A DNA stretch of 64,000 nucleotides, taken from assembly GCF_900142085.1 (NCBI RefSeq), contig NZ_FQZQ01000001.1, positions 62,001 to 126,000 of the forward strand. Direction: 5' to 3'. Numbering within the stretch: position 1 is the stretch's first letter; each line of letters begins with the position of its first letter. Of the stretch, positions 1 through 8,851 are shown piece after piece. The translations under genes were made by a program, and so were the position numbers. The stretch is from Shimia gijangensis. Its GTDB lineage: Bacteria; Pseudomonadota; Alphaproteobacteria; Rhodobacterales; Rhodobacteraceae. Below the pieces are notes generated by a model. That model did not search any database. It saw only the letters and a program-made list of their open reading frames with translations, and had not been told where the DNA came from.

Positions 1-2
1 GC

Positions 3-1046
3 GCAGATGATCTGGCGGCGATCCTTTATACTTCCGGTACAACTGGACGCTCGAAGGGAGCGATGCTGAGTCACAAAAACCTGGCTTCAAATTCAGAAAC
101 CTTGCGTGACTACTGGCGGTTCACCAGCGCTGATGTTCTGATCCATGCATTGCCGATTTTTCACACGCATGGGCTGTTCGTGGCGACCAATGTGGCCTTG
201 CTGGCGGGCGCATCAGTTGTGTTTCTGGCCCGGTATGACCCTGACCTGATCCTTGATGCGATGCCACAGGCAACAGCGCTTATGGGCGTGCCAACCTTTT
301 ACACCCGGCTTTTGGGTGATCCGCGTCTGACCCGCAAGCAGGCGGTCAACATGCGGTTGTTCATCTCAGGATCAGCACCGCTTTTGGTGGACACACATGA
401 AAGCTGGGAGCAGCGCACCGGCCACCGGATTCTTGAAAGATACGGTATGACCGAGACCAATATGAACACGTCCAATCCCTATGACGGTGAACGCCGCGCA
501 GGCACGGTAGGTTTCCCTTTGCCGGGCGTCCAGGCACGCATCCTGAAGGATGGTATTGAAGTGCCGGATGGTGAGATCGGTGTGCTGGAAGTGCGCGGTG
601 ACAACGTATTTAAGGGGTATTGGCAAATGCCCAAGAAAACCGCCGAAGAATTGCAGGCGGACGGATGGTTCATTACTGGCGATTTGGCTCGGGTGGATCA
701 GGATGGATATGTCACCATCGTCGGCCGCTCTAAGGATTTGGTGATCACAGGCGGTTTTAATGTCTATCCCAAAGAGGTGGAATCGCTGATTGACGACATT
801 CCCGGTGTTTTGGAAAGTGCTGTCATTGGTGTGCCGCATCCCGATTTTGGCGAGGCCGTTGTGGCGGTTGTCGTGCCAGATGGCGAAGACCTGCAGGCGC
901 AAGGCATAATCGATGCCCTTGCCGATCAACTGGCCAAGTTCAAGCAACCCAAAAAGGTGATTATTCTGCCAGAGTTGCCCCGCAACACGATGGGCAAGGT
1001 GCAGAAAAAGGCGCTGCGCGAAGAGTATTCGACCTTGTTCGCTTGA
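3..1046 (+). CDS. matB: Malonyl-CoA synthetase-like acyl-AMP ligase (C-terminal part; 5' end outside window)
   Basis: Partial gene; the reading frame is open from the left edge. The visible protein starts at the phosphate-binding A3 motif (YTSGTTGRSKG) of the ANL adenylating superfamily. It continues through YGMTETNMNTSNPYDGERRA (A5 region), the hinge TGDLARVDQDGY, GRSKDLVITGGFNVYPKEVE and the C-terminal catalytic lysine in PRNTMGKVQKKALR. Family members ligate a carboxylic acid to CoA through an acyl-adenylate. The NTSNPYDGERRAGTVG stretch is what I remember from malonyl-CoA synthetases (MatB) rather than acetyl- or long-chain acyl-CoA synthetases, so malonate is the likely substrate. A decarboxylase partner, if any, would lie to the left. 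Other medium-chain acyl-CoA ligases remain possible. Confidence 0.75.
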   Translation, partial: ADDLAAILYTSGTTGRSKGAMLSHKNLASNSETLRDYWRFTSADVLIHALPIFHTHGLFVATNVALLAGASVVFLARYDPDLILDAMPQATALMGVPTFYTRLLGDPRLTRKQAVNMRLFISGSAPLLVDTHESWEQRTGHRILERYGMTETNMNTSNPYDGERRAGTVGFPLPGVQARILKDGIEVPDGEIGVLEVRGDNVFKGYWQMPKKTAEELQADGWFITGDLARVDQDGYVTIVGRSKDLVITGGFNVYPKEVESLIDDIPGVLESAVIGVPHPDFGEAVVAVVVPDGEDLQAQGIIDALADQLAKFKQPKKVIILPELPRNTMGKVQKKALREEYSTLFA

Positions 1047-1153
1047 GCCCAGCGGACAGGCACCACCGACGGAAGTGTTTGACAATAGGGAATGGCAGTG
1101 TTGCGCTGCGTTGAATGCAATGAAACAGTGAGGCACCTTAGAAAGGATGCCTC

Positions 1154-2311
1154 ATGTCAGACGCACCAGTTTTTGAGATTGATCCAAAAGCCTTTTGGCG
1201 CGACCCTTATCCTGCGTTGAAGCAAATGCGCGCACAGGCTCCGATTGCCTATGTGCCCCAGTTGAATGCCACTCTGTTCACCCGGCGCGATGATATTTTT
1301 GAAAATGAAAAGAAGATCGACGTGTTTTCGTCGGACCAGCCTGACGGGTTGATGACGGTCTTGATGGGACAAAACATGATGCGCAAAGATGGCGATGCGC
1401 ATATGGCAGAACGCCGCGCGATTTTCCCAACGATTTCCCCGAAAACAGTGAAAAATGTCTGGCTGGCCCAGTTTCAGGCCGCAACACAACAAATTTTGGA
1501 CGAAGTAGCTCCTTTGAGCAGGGCCGATATGGTTGGCGATATCGCGATGCGGATATCCGGAGAGGCACTCAAATCCATCACTGGTTTGACCAATATGTCC
1601 TGGGCCGAAATGGACCGTGTCAGCCAAGGCATGATTGATGGCTGTTCCAATTATGCCGGCGATCCGGAGGTTGAGGCACAGTGCCACGACTGCACTGGTT
1701 CAATCGACCGTCATATTGATGAGATGACGCCCCTGCTCAAGGCGACCCCCAATCACTCGCTTTTGTCAGTGCAGATGCAGGCAGAAATGCCAGAGGCCGC
1801 GATCCGGGCAAATATCAAGCTGGCCATCAGTGGCGGTCAGAACGAACCCCGTGACGCGATTGCCGGGGTGATCTGGGCGTTACTCACGCACCCTGAACAG
1901 TTGCGCGGTGTGCTGGATGGTAAAGTCACCTGGTTGCAGGCGTTCGAAGAATATACTCGCTGGATGTCTCCGATTGGGATGTCACCGCGCCGGGTTGCAA
2001 AGACATACGCCACCCACGGCATCACTTTTGATCGCGAAGATCGGGTGTTTTTCATGTTTGGCTCAGGCAATCGCGATGCGGCGCACTTCAAACACCCGGA
2101 TGTGTTTGATGTCACTCGGGATGTGGGTCCTTCGATCGCCTTTGGCGCGGGCCCGCATTTCTGTGCCGGGGCATGGGCCGCGCGTTCATTGATAGCGGAT
2201 GTGGCCTTGCCGATGATTTTTGAGCGCCTGCCAGACCTGCGTTTGGCCGGAGATGTGCCCTTTGGTGGCCGGGCCTTTCGAGGGCCTCTGTCCATGCCCG
2301 TGGCGTGGTAG
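1154..2311 (+). CDS. Cytochrome P450 with non-canonical I-helix
   Basis: 385-residue soluble bacterial P450, normal length for the class. The heme-ligand loop is FGAGPHFCAG with the thiolate Cys at residue 337. The I-helix reads GGQNEPRD (residues 227-234) followed by an ordinary helix ending in THPEQ. Aligned on THPEQ, the usual acid-Thr oxygen-activation pair ([AG]GxET) is replaced by Asn230-Glu231-Pro232. An EYTRW stretch supplies the K-helix ExxR. The start is supported by AAGGA 7 nt upstream of the ATG. Redox partner genes are not adjacent. Substrate unknown; the altered I-helix suggests either a different proton-delivery route or an unusual reaction. Confidence 0.9.
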   Translation: MSDAPVFEIDPKAFWRDPYPALKQMRAQAPIAYVPQLNATLFTRRDDIFENEKKIDVFSSDQPDGLMTVLMGQNMMRKDGDAHMAERRAIFPTISPKTVKNVWLAQFQAATQQILDEVAPLSRADMVGDIAMRISGEALKSITGLTNMSWAEMDRVSQGMIDGCSNYAGDPEVEAQCHDCTGSIDRHIDEMTPLLKATPNHSLLSVQMQAEMPEAAIRANIKLAISGGQNEPRDAIAGVIWALLTHPEQLRGVLDGKVTWLQAFEEYTRWMSPIGMSPRRVAKTYATHGITFDREDRVFFMFGSGNRDAAHFKHPDVFDVTRDVGPSIAFGAGPHFCAGAWAARSLIADVALPMIFERLPDLRLAGDVPFGGRAFRGPLSMPVAW

Positions 2312-3253
2312 TCAGGTCAAAAGCAGCAACAAGCCAGACAGGGTGAAAAAGGCGGCGCTGGTGGCCATAAGCATCGCAATGGATGCCAGCCCTTCAAGCC
2401 CGCTTTCTTGTGCCAGGACCGGGTAGACGCCGAACATTGAGATTGCCGCACTTAAGATCAAAGCTGCAAACAGGTCATGCGACATTGGCGCCAGGCCCAG
2501 AAGTGGCAGAACCAAGACCGCCAGGAAAACCATTGTCGGATGCAAAAGCAGTTTGGCCGCAGTAATCTGGGCTGCAAACAGGCGATTTCCCTTAAGTGGT
2601 AGATCAACAAGCGATCCCCCAATCACAATCAGCGACAAAGCCGAGGCCGACGCAGCGACGATGCGCACAAGGTGATCGAGAGCGCCGGGAATTGGAACCC
2701 CAAATGCCGAAACGACCAGCCCCAACATTAGCCCGATAAACATCGGACGACGCAGAACACTTGCCAGATTTGAAACGACCTGTTGCAAAACCGTGTCATG
2801 ATCGCCGTCGCGCGCACTGTCCATCAACATCAGACCAATCGGTATAAGAACCACCAGTTCGACCAGAAAATTCAGCGCCAGCACCATTCCTGCAATCTCG
2901 GGGAAAGTCAGCAGCATTAAAGGGTATCCAATAAAACCCGAATTTGGACAGGTACTGCCCAATACCGCGACCGCACGCCGGGATTTGTCACGTGCGGTTA
3001 CGCTGAACCAGACAAAAGCGACTGCAATGGTTGCAAGGCCGCCAATTGTGTAGCTGGCCAGATAGCCGGGATGAAAAACGTCTGCGATGTCACGTGAGGC
3101 AACCGCGTTGAACAGCAAGGCTGGCAGCGCAATGTTCATAACATACTTGCCGAAACTGCGCATGTCAGCCGGTGAAAACCACCCCTTGCGGACCACGATG
3201 TAGCCAATGGCAATGGCTGCGTAGATTGGAAAGATGATGGTCAGGATGCTCAT
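2312..3253 (-). CDS. AEC-family transporter (auxin efflux carrier-like)
   Basis: 313-residue integral membrane protein of about ten hydrophobic segments. It opens directly with a membrane helix (ILTIIFPIYAAIAIGYIVV), the typical AEC start, and contains the half-way NSGFIGYP motif of the family. AEC carriers move small carboxylates or related anions across the inner membrane; the substrate cannot be told. Its start overlaps the stop of the upstream HD-hydrolase gene by 4 bp (ATGA), so the two are translationally coupled. Together with aroC they form a three-gene minus-strand operon. It converges with the P450 gene, the stop codons being adjacent. Confidence 0.85.
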   Translation of the reverse strand: MSILTIIFPIYAAIAIGYIVVRKGWFSPADMRSFGKYVMNIALPALLFNAVASRDIADVFHPGYLASYTIGGLATIAVAFVWFSVTARDKSRRAVAVLGSTCPNSGFIGYPLMLLTFPEIAGMVLALNFLVELVVLIPIGLMLMDSARDGDHDTVLQQVVSNLASVLRRPMFIGLMLGLVVSAFGVPIPGALDHLVRIVAASASALSLIVIGGSLVDLPLKGNRLFAAQITAAKLLLHPTMVFLAVLVLPLLGLAPMSHDLFAALILSAAISMFGVYPVLAQESGLEGLASIAMLMATSAAFFTLSGLLLLLT

Positions 3254-3918
3254 TGTTCCAGCAATTCGAACCAGTATTCGGGCAACACCGTATCCATCTC
3301 TTTGGACAGTTGCGTGAGATAAGCCAGCATCAAACGTGCGCGTTTGTTGGCGATCTTGCGGCCTTTGGCGGTGACCATTTCCCCCGGCAATTTCAGCAGT
3401 TTTAAGTGCCAGTGGTCAATCGACCAGGTCTGTTCGTCCAAGGCGCGGTTGGCAGCGAAAGGGTCCAAAGGATCGCACAACGCACGACCCATGTTGCCAG
3501 CCACCATAAAGGTCCGGGCAATGCCAATTGCCCCAAGGGCATCCAATCGATCCGCGTCTCTCAGAATAAAGGCTTCCGCTGATTGCGGCGGAATTTGCGC
3601 CGAAAAACTATGTGCTTCGATTGTATGTTGAGTGGCGGTGATCTCGTTGTCTGAGTAGTCCAGCGACCGGAGCAGGGGTTCCGCAGCATTTGCCGACAAG
3701 CGTGATGCTGCAGACCGGTTTGGTGCATCTTTGGGTAAGTTTACAAGGTCATGCAAATAGGCTGCCGCAAGAAGAACGCGCAGGTCGGCGTTTCCTTCGT
3801 CGCGGGCAATGCGGTGTGCATTGGCCCAGACCCGGTCCAGATGCGCTATGTCATGCGCCGGATCCTGGGTCATCTCTTTTGCGATAATGCGGCGCAACTT
3901 AGTGCGCAAAGCGTCCAT
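3250..3918 (-). CDS. HD-domain phosphohydrolase
   Basis: 222-residue cytosolic protein with the HD metal-binding pattern: an early His in PAHDIAHLDRVW, the doublet in AAYLHDLVNL, a later His in TQHTIEAHSFS and Asp in ILRDADRLDALGAIGIAR. This arrangement is that of stand-alone HD hydrolases of the YedJ/YpgQ type, which act on nucleotides or other phosphoesters. The true substrate is unknown. The start codon overlaps the aroC stop by 1 bp (TAATG) and its stop overlaps the AEC transporter start, so expression follows aroC. Confidence 0.8.
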   Translation of the reverse strand: MDALRTKLRRIIAKEMTQDPAHDIAHLDRVWANAHRIARDEGNADLRVLLAAAYLHDLVNLPKDAPNRSAASRLSANAAEPLLRSLDYSDNEITATQHTIEAHSFSAQIPPQSAEAFILRDADRLDALGAIGIARTFMVAGNMGRALCDPLDPFAANRALDEQTWSIDHWHLKLLKLPGEMVTAKGRKIANKRARLMLAYLTQLSKEMDTVLPEYWFELLEQ

Positions 3919-5021
3919 TAACCGATCTTACCGCGATTTTCGCCAACCTGACCGCGATGCAAGAGCAGATGATCGAGGATAACACAGGCCATCATGGCTT
4001 CGCCCACCGGCACTGCGCGAATGCCGACACAAGGATCATGGCGGCCCTTCGTGACCACTTCGATCGGAGTGCCATCTTTGCGGATCGATTTGCGAGGGCT
4101 CAGGATTGATGAGGTCGGTTTGACAGCAAACCGCACGACCAAATCTTGCCCGGTAGAGATGCCCCCAAGAATGCCGCCTGCGTGGTTTGATGAATATTCC
4201 GGTCCATCAGAGCCCATGGTGATCTCGTCAGCGTTGTCTGTGCCCATTAACCGAGCTGCATTCATGCCCTCGCCGATTTCAACGCCTTTGACGGCGTTGA
4301 TCGACATCATCGCGGCGGATAAATCCGTGTCCAGCTTGCCATATACCGGCGCACCAAGGCCTGCTGGCACACCGCGTGCGACCACTTCGACAATGGCGCC
4401 GACCGAGTTGTGCTCTTTGCGGATAGTCTGGAGATAGTCTTCCCATTCCTGAGCGATGTCCGGCCCTTGGGGAATCCAGAACTGGTTCTGGTCTACAGCG
4501 TCCCAATCGAATTTGGATCGGTCGATGTCCAAAGCGCCCATCGCCGTCATATAGCCTTTGATCGCAACGCCGGGGGCCAGTGCCTTAATCGCTTCGCGTG
4601 CGATGCCACCTGCAGCCACACGGGCCGCAGTTTCACGCGCCGAAGACCGACCACCACCGCGATAATCGCGGATGCCGTATTTCTGCCAATAGGTGATATC
4701 GGCGTGACCGGGGCGGAAGGTTTCCGAGATATCGCCGTAGTCCTTTGACCGCTGATCGGTGTTTTCGATCATCAACTGAATGGATGTACCCGTGGTTTGG
4801 CCTTCGAATACGCCGGATAGAATTTTTACCGCATCAGGTTCGTTTCGTTGGGTCATGTTTTTGTTCTGACCCGGACGACGTTTGTCGAGCCAGTGTTGCA
4901 GCATGGATTCGTCCACCGGCACACCCGGAGGGCAGCCGTCAACGGTGGCTCCTAATGCTGGTCCATGGCTTTCACCCCAGGTGGTGACACGAAAAAGATG
5001 TCCAAAGCTGTTCATCGACAT
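3918..5021 (-). CDS. aroC: Chorismate synthase
   Basis: 367 residues, full length. It catalyses the last shikimate-pathway step, 5-enolpyruvylshikimate-3-phosphate to chorismate, using reduced FMN. Family signatures are visible: [18 protein letters not shown] at the N terminus, [19 protein letters not shown] in the middle and FAVKPTSSI near the C terminus. First gene of the aroC-HD hydrolase-AEC operon. No functional tie between the shikimate pathway and the two downstream genes is evident. Confidence 0.97.
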   Translation of the reverse strand: MSMNSFGHLFRVTTWGESHGPALGATVDGCPPGVPVDESMLQHWLDKRRPGQNKNMTQRNEPDAVKILSGVFEGQTTGTSIQLMIENTDQRSKDYGDISETFRPGHADITYWQKYGIRDYRGGGRSSARETAARVAAGGIAREAIKALAPGVAIKGYMTAMGALDIDRSKFDWDAVDQNQFWIPQGPDIAQEWEDYLQTIRKEHNSVGAIVEVVARGVPAGLGAPVYGKLDTDLSAAMMSINAVKGVEIGEGMNAARLMGTDNADEITMGSDGPEYSSNHAGGILGGISTGQDLVVRFAVKPTSSILSPRKSIRKDGTPIEVVTKGRHDPCVGIRAVPVGEAMMACVILDHLLLHRGQVGENRGKIG

Positions 5022-5087
5022 GAGATAGGCTCCTGTTTCAAAGCACCTTTAGCTGGATTGGGTTGTCTGTGGAAGGCGCGAACTCAG

Positions 5088-5112
5088 AAAAGGCCGCCCT
5101 GACAGGGCGACC
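5088..5112 (-). terminator. Rho-independent terminator of the barrel-protein gene
   Basis: Read on the minus strand, GGTCGCCCT-GTC-AGGGCGGCC forms a 9-bp stem (one G-T pair) with a 3-nt loop followed by TTTTC. It lies 28 nt past the stop of the gene at 5140-5919 and upstream of aroC on the same strand, so it separates the two transcripts. Confidence 0.85.
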
Positions 5113-5139
5113 CTGGGTCTTTTTGTGACGTCGAATAGA

Positions 5140-5919
5140 TTAGAAGAGTGTGCCAGCAATCCCAAAGGCGTTGTGAAAGGCAGACCTTCCGTGGAAGGAT
5201 TTGCGACCTTTCTTAACATCACCCGACAATGGGAAGCTTACCCCAAGAGCGAATTGGTCAAAGGATTGGGTGGCTCCTTTCATGCGGCCAAACGAACCGA
5301 CAATATATACCGGGACACTGCTGAGCTGGCTGGAAGGCACCAGATAGCCAACAGTCACGCCATACTGGTCGATCGAACTCGTGGTAAGGTCTTCGGAAAG
5401 ATAGTAGGCACCAAAATCCAGACCGTTTTGCAGCGTATATGTGAAGTCGATACCGAAACTGTCCGAGTCAGAAGGCGCACCAATGTCCGAGTAATCGCCG
5501 ACGCCATAAAACGCCACAACATCGACCGGGCCATTTTTATATCCGCCCTGCAGACCATACACATGGGCCCAGCCCGAAAATGTGCCCGAACTGTCAAAAT
5601 GTGTACCGTCCCAGAACAGCCCTGCATAGAGCCCCTGTGAGAAAAGGTAATTTCCGGCCAAGGATAACCGGAACAGATTATCCAATCCGCTACCGCTGAT
5701 GTTGTCGGGTGAGGCGTAGCCCAGCCCGAAATCCAACTCGATAGTGTCGGACGCCATGGCTGAGGCATCCAATCCAAGATTGAAGCCATCCGCGTCACCT
5801 GCGCTGGAATCTATCCGATCCCACCCAAAGTGAATTTCCGAAGATTTGAATTCAAAGGCGCTTGCACCTGATGCTGCAATTGCAAGGGCACCGCCAACAA
5901 GAAGTGATTTTGTAAACAT
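5140..5919 (-). CDS. Outer-membrane beta-barrel protein (porin-like)
   Basis: 259 residues with a cleavable signal peptide (MFTKSLLVGGALAIAASGASA then FEFKSSE). The mature part has alternating polar/aromatic strands with short Gly/Asp/Ser-rich turns (LDFGLGYASPD, YGLQGGYKNGPVDVVAFYGVGDY). A weakly hydrophobic C-terminal segment ends in LF. This fits a small 10-12 strand outer-membrane barrel, shorter than classical trimeric porins. The chosen ATG has an excellent GGAGGA 8 nt upstream; an in-frame ATG 45 nt earlier has none. It is divergent from thiB and ends in a strong terminator. Specific cargo unknown. Confidence 0.7.
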   Translation of the reverse strand: MFTKSLLVGGALAIAASGASAFEFKSSEIHFGWDRIDSSAGDADGFNLGLDASAMASDTIELDFGLGYASPDNISGSGLDNLFRLSLAGNYLFSQGLYAGLFWDGTHFDSSGTFSGWAHVYGLQGGYKNGPVDVVAFYGVGDYSDIGAPSDSDSFGIDFTYTLQNGLDFGAYYLSEDLTTSSIDQYGVTVGYLVPSSQLSSVPVYIVGSFGRMKGATQSFDQFALGVSFPLSGDVKKGRKSFHGRSAFHNAFGIAGTLF

Positions 5920-6201
5920 AACAATAGTCCTCCAGCAAGTGGCGCAATTATAGCACAAAGTCAAGTTAAGCTCATCAAACGAAAGGATTATTTCCGGGTG
6001 TGTGGCTGTGCATCCTCAACTTGCATCTAAGCTTTGGAAATCCAAACGTATTGCCGTTGCTTAGCCCCGCAAAGGTTCCTTCACAGAGGGTTCGGTAGGC
6101 CAAAAATGGCCCATACAAATGGGCGAGGCAACGTTGAGCGGCACGTATTTGGACTCATCAATATTGCTTGTCTTCCTTTGTTGGCCTCACTAAGTTCGCG
6201 C

Positions 6202-6295
6202 CTACCTCGGGGGGCCTGTGCGCATTGTGCTGGCTGAGATGCAAAAATTGCGGACCCGTTGAACCTGAACCGGTTAAGACCGGCGGAGGGAAGGT
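6202..6295 (+). promoter_or_regulatory. TPP riboswitch (THI element)
   Basis: Conserved thiamine-pyrophosphate aptamer elements occur in the right order: CTCGGGGGGC at the 5' side, CTGAGAT at 6234-6240, GACCCGTTGAACCTGAA at 6253-6269, the P3-like hairpin CCGG-TTAAGA-CCGG at 6270-6283, and GGAGGGAAGG closing P1. It sits about 50 nt before the thiB start. CTCC at 6317-6320 could pair with the thiB Shine-Dalgarno GGAG at 6335-6338, and no U-tract terminator is visible, so control of translation initiation is the more likely mode (inference). TPP binding should repress thiBPQ. Confidence 0.93.
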
Positions 6296-6344
6296 TATGG
6301 AATTCTTCCAGACTTGCTCCGCCCGTCGCATTTTGGAGGATACC

Positions 6345-7322
6345 ATGAAGTATCTAACGTTTGCCGCGGGAATGATGGCGGCCACCATGGCGGTGGCAGA
6401 GACGCCCGTTCTCACAGTGTATACCTATGACAGCTTTGTCTCAGATTGGGGCCCCGGCCCTGCGGTTGAAGCCGCGTTTGAAGAGACCTGTGGTTGTGAT
6501 CTCAAATTCGTCGGCGCTGGAGATGGCGCAGCCTTGTTGGCCCGTGTCAAACTTGAAGGGGCGCGCACCGATGCGGATATCGTATTGGGTCTGGATACCA
6601 ACCTGACGGCGGCTGCCCGCGAAACAGATCTGTTTGCGGATCACGCGATTGAAGCTTCCTATGCCTTTCCTATCGGTTGGAACGACGCACAGTTTGTGCC
6701 GTTTGACTGGGGGATCTTCGCGTTTGTAAAGAATGCCGATTTGGACGCCCCGACCGACTTCAAAGCCCTGGGCGCTTCTGATCTCAAGATTGTGATTCAA
6801 GATCCCCGATCTTCGACTCCCGGTCTTGGCTTGTTGATGTGGGTGAAAACAGCCTATGGAGACGAGTCCAAAGCGGTTTGGGAAGGTCTGTCCGACAATA
6901 TCGTGACTGTGACCAAGGGTTGGTCCGAAGCTTACGGTATGTTCATCGAAGGCGAAGCCGACATGGTGCTGAGCTACACCACGTCGCCTGCTTATCACCT
7001 GATTGCGGAAGAAGACGCCAGCAAAGATGCGGTGAAATTCACCGAAGGCCACTACATGCAGATTGAAGTGGCGGGCAAGTTGAAGTCCACCGATCAGGAT
7101 GCACTGGCGGATCAGTTCCTGGCCTTTATGGTCTCGGATGCGTTTCAGTCGATCATTCCAACGACCAACTGGATGTATCCTGCGGTGACACCTGCCGACG
7201 GATTGCCAAAGGGGTTTGAAACTCTGGTGGTGCCGGACAAAGGACTGCTGGTGGCGTCTGATCAGGTTCAGGCTATCCGTGATGAAGCATTGGCCGAATG
7301 GCTCGACGCGCTATCCCAGTAA
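6345..7322 (+). CDS. thiB: Thiamine ABC transporter, periplasmic binding protein
   Basis: 325 residues from the ATG at 6345, chosen because GGAGGA sits 4 nt upstream and because it begins a clean signal peptide (MKYLTFAAGMMAATMAVAE). A longer open frame reaches back into the riboswitch and should not be used. TVYTYDSFVSDWGPGP and VKLEGARTDADIVLGLDTN match the ThiB family of solute-binding proteins. It captures thiamine/TMP/TPP in the periplasm for the ThiPQ importer. It overlaps thiP by 25 bp and lies under the TPP riboswitch, both of which support the substrate assignment. Confidence 0.93.
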   Translation: MKYLTFAAGMMAATMAVAETPVLTVYTYDSFVSDWGPGPAVEAAFEETCGCDLKFVGAGDGAALLARVKLEGARTDADIVLGLDTNLTAAARETDLFADHAIEASYAFPIGWNDAQFVPFDWGIFAFVKNADLDAPTDFKALGASDLKIVIQDPRSSTPGLGLLMWVKTAYGDESKAVWEGLSDNIVTVTKGWSEAYGMFIEGEADMVLSYTTSPAYHLIAEEDASKDAVKFTEGHYMQIEVAGKLKSTDQDALADQFLAFMVSDAFQSIIPTTNWMYPAVTPADGLPKGFETLVVPDKGLLVASDQVQAIRDEALAEWLDALSQ

Positions 7323-8851
7323 AAAAATGGCCCGGAATGGTTGCGGCGGCGATTGTCGCCGCACTCATTCTGGGCACATTGCTGGCGGTCGCCCTGCGCG
7401 CAGAAGCAGGGCGTGGCCTCGGGCCGTCCGAATGGGCGGCCATTCGCTTTACTTTTTGGCAGGCTGTTCTGTCAGCGACCTTGAGCGTCGCTCTTGCCAT
7501 TCCTGTGGCCCGCGCATTGTCCCGAAGACAGTTTCCGGGGCGGCATTTGTTGGTCACACTGCTGGGTGCACCATTCATTCTCCCGGTTATTGTCGCGGTG
7601 TTGGGCCTGCTGGCTGTGTTCGGGCGCAGTGGTGTTCTGAATGAAATCTTACGGTGGCTTGGTCTTCCCGAAGTGCAAATCTATGGCCTGCACGGCGTGG
7701 TTCTGGCCCATGTTTTCTTCAATCTTCCCTTGGCCACGCGGCTGATCCTGATGGGGTGGCAACAAGTGCCGTCCGAACGTTTCCGTCTGGCGGCTCAGCT
7801 TGATTTTGGCCCCCGCGAAATGTGGCGGGTAATCGAGGCGCCATTATTGCGGCGTGTTGTGCCGTCGGCGCTTGCGGTGATTTTTGCCATTTGTCTGTCC
7901 AGCTTCGCTGTGGCGCTGACTGTTGGTGGCGGACCACGGGCGACAACCGTTGAACTGGCCATCTATCAGGCGTTCCGGTTTGACTTTGACCTTGGTCGCG
8001 CTGCGCTGCTGTCTTGTGTGCAACTTTTGCTGGTTGGGACGGCTGCTTTTGTGGCCTTGCGCTTGTCAGGCACGGATAGTTTTGGCACCGGGCTGGATCG
8101 GGTTGTCAAACGTTGGGACGCCGGCGGATTGACCCGGATTGCTCTTGATTCCTTTGCGATCTGTGGTGCTACAATATTCCTGATCCTTCCATTGTCGATG
8201 GTGGTCTGGGACGGGATGTTTGGTGTTTTACAAATGCCGGCTCAGGTCTGGAAAGCTGCTGGCGTTTCATTGGTGGTGGCCTTGGCCTCGACCCTTTTGA
8301 TGCTTGGGTTTGCTCTTCCGATCGCCATTGCGGCCGGCGGTCGGCAAAGCTGGATAGAGATGGTGGGCCTCTTGGGTGTTGCGGCGTCTCCGCTGGTGAT
8401 CGGGACGGGACTGTTCATTGTGATTTTTCCGATCGCTGATCCATTCGCCGTAGCGTTCCCTGTGACAGCGCTGGTGAATGCCGTGATGGCGCTGCCCTTT
8501 GCGCTGCGCATATTGGTCGGTCCGGTGCGAGATGTGATCCAAAATTATGGCCACCTTAGCCATTCCTTGAATGTAACCGGACGGCACTGGCTGCTGCTGA
8601 TACTTCTGCCGCGCATTCGATCTGTTTTGGGTTTTGCCTGTGGTTTGACGGCAGCATTGTCGATGGGGGACCTTGGGGTGATTGCCTTGTTCGCGGATCC
8701 GGAAACTGCGACGTTGCCGTTGCAAATGTACCGCCTGATGGGCGCCTACAGGATTGATGCCGCATCAGGGGCTGGGTTGTTGTTGTTATGTCTGAGTTTT
8801 GGCCTGTTCTGGCTGTTCGACAAAGGAGGACGTGGACGTGCTGACACTTGA
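7298..8851 (+). CDS. thiP: Thiamine ABC transporter, permease
   Basis: 517-residue inner-membrane protein made of two homologous permease halves, each with a binding-protein-dependent EAA-type loop (AAQLDFGPREMWRVIEAP in the first half; VTGRHWLLLILLPRIRS in the second). This is the fused ThiP architecture. About twelve hydrophobic segments are visible. The start inside thiB (25-bp overlap) gives a proper N terminus; a second in-frame ATG at 7337 would shorten it by 13 residues. Coupled to thiB upstream and overlapping thiQ downstream. Confidence 0.92.
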   Translation: MARRAIPVKKWPGMVAAAIVAALILGTLLAVALRAEAGRGLGPSEWAAIRFTFWQAVLSATLSVALAIPVARALSRRQFPGRHLLVTLLGAPFILPVIVAVLGLLAVFGRSGVLNEILRWLGLPEVQIYGLHGVVLAHVFFNLPLATRLILMGWQQVPSERFRLAAQLDFGPREMWRVIEAPLLRRVVPSALAVIFAICLSSFAVALTVGGGPRATTVELAIYQAFRFDFDLGRAALLSCVQLLLVGTAAFVALRLSGTDSFGTGLDRVVKRWDAGGLTRIALDSFAICGATIFLILPLSMVVWDGMFGVLQMPAQVWKAAGVSLVVALASTLLMLGFALPIAIAAGGRQSWIEMVGLLGVAASPLVIGTGLFIVIFPIADPFAVAFPVTALVNAVMALPFALRILVGPVRDVIQNYGHLSHSLNVTGRHWLLLILLPRIRSVLGFACGLTAALSMGDLGVIALFADPETATLPLQMYRLMGAYRIDAASGAGLLLLCLSFGLFWLFDKGGRGRADT

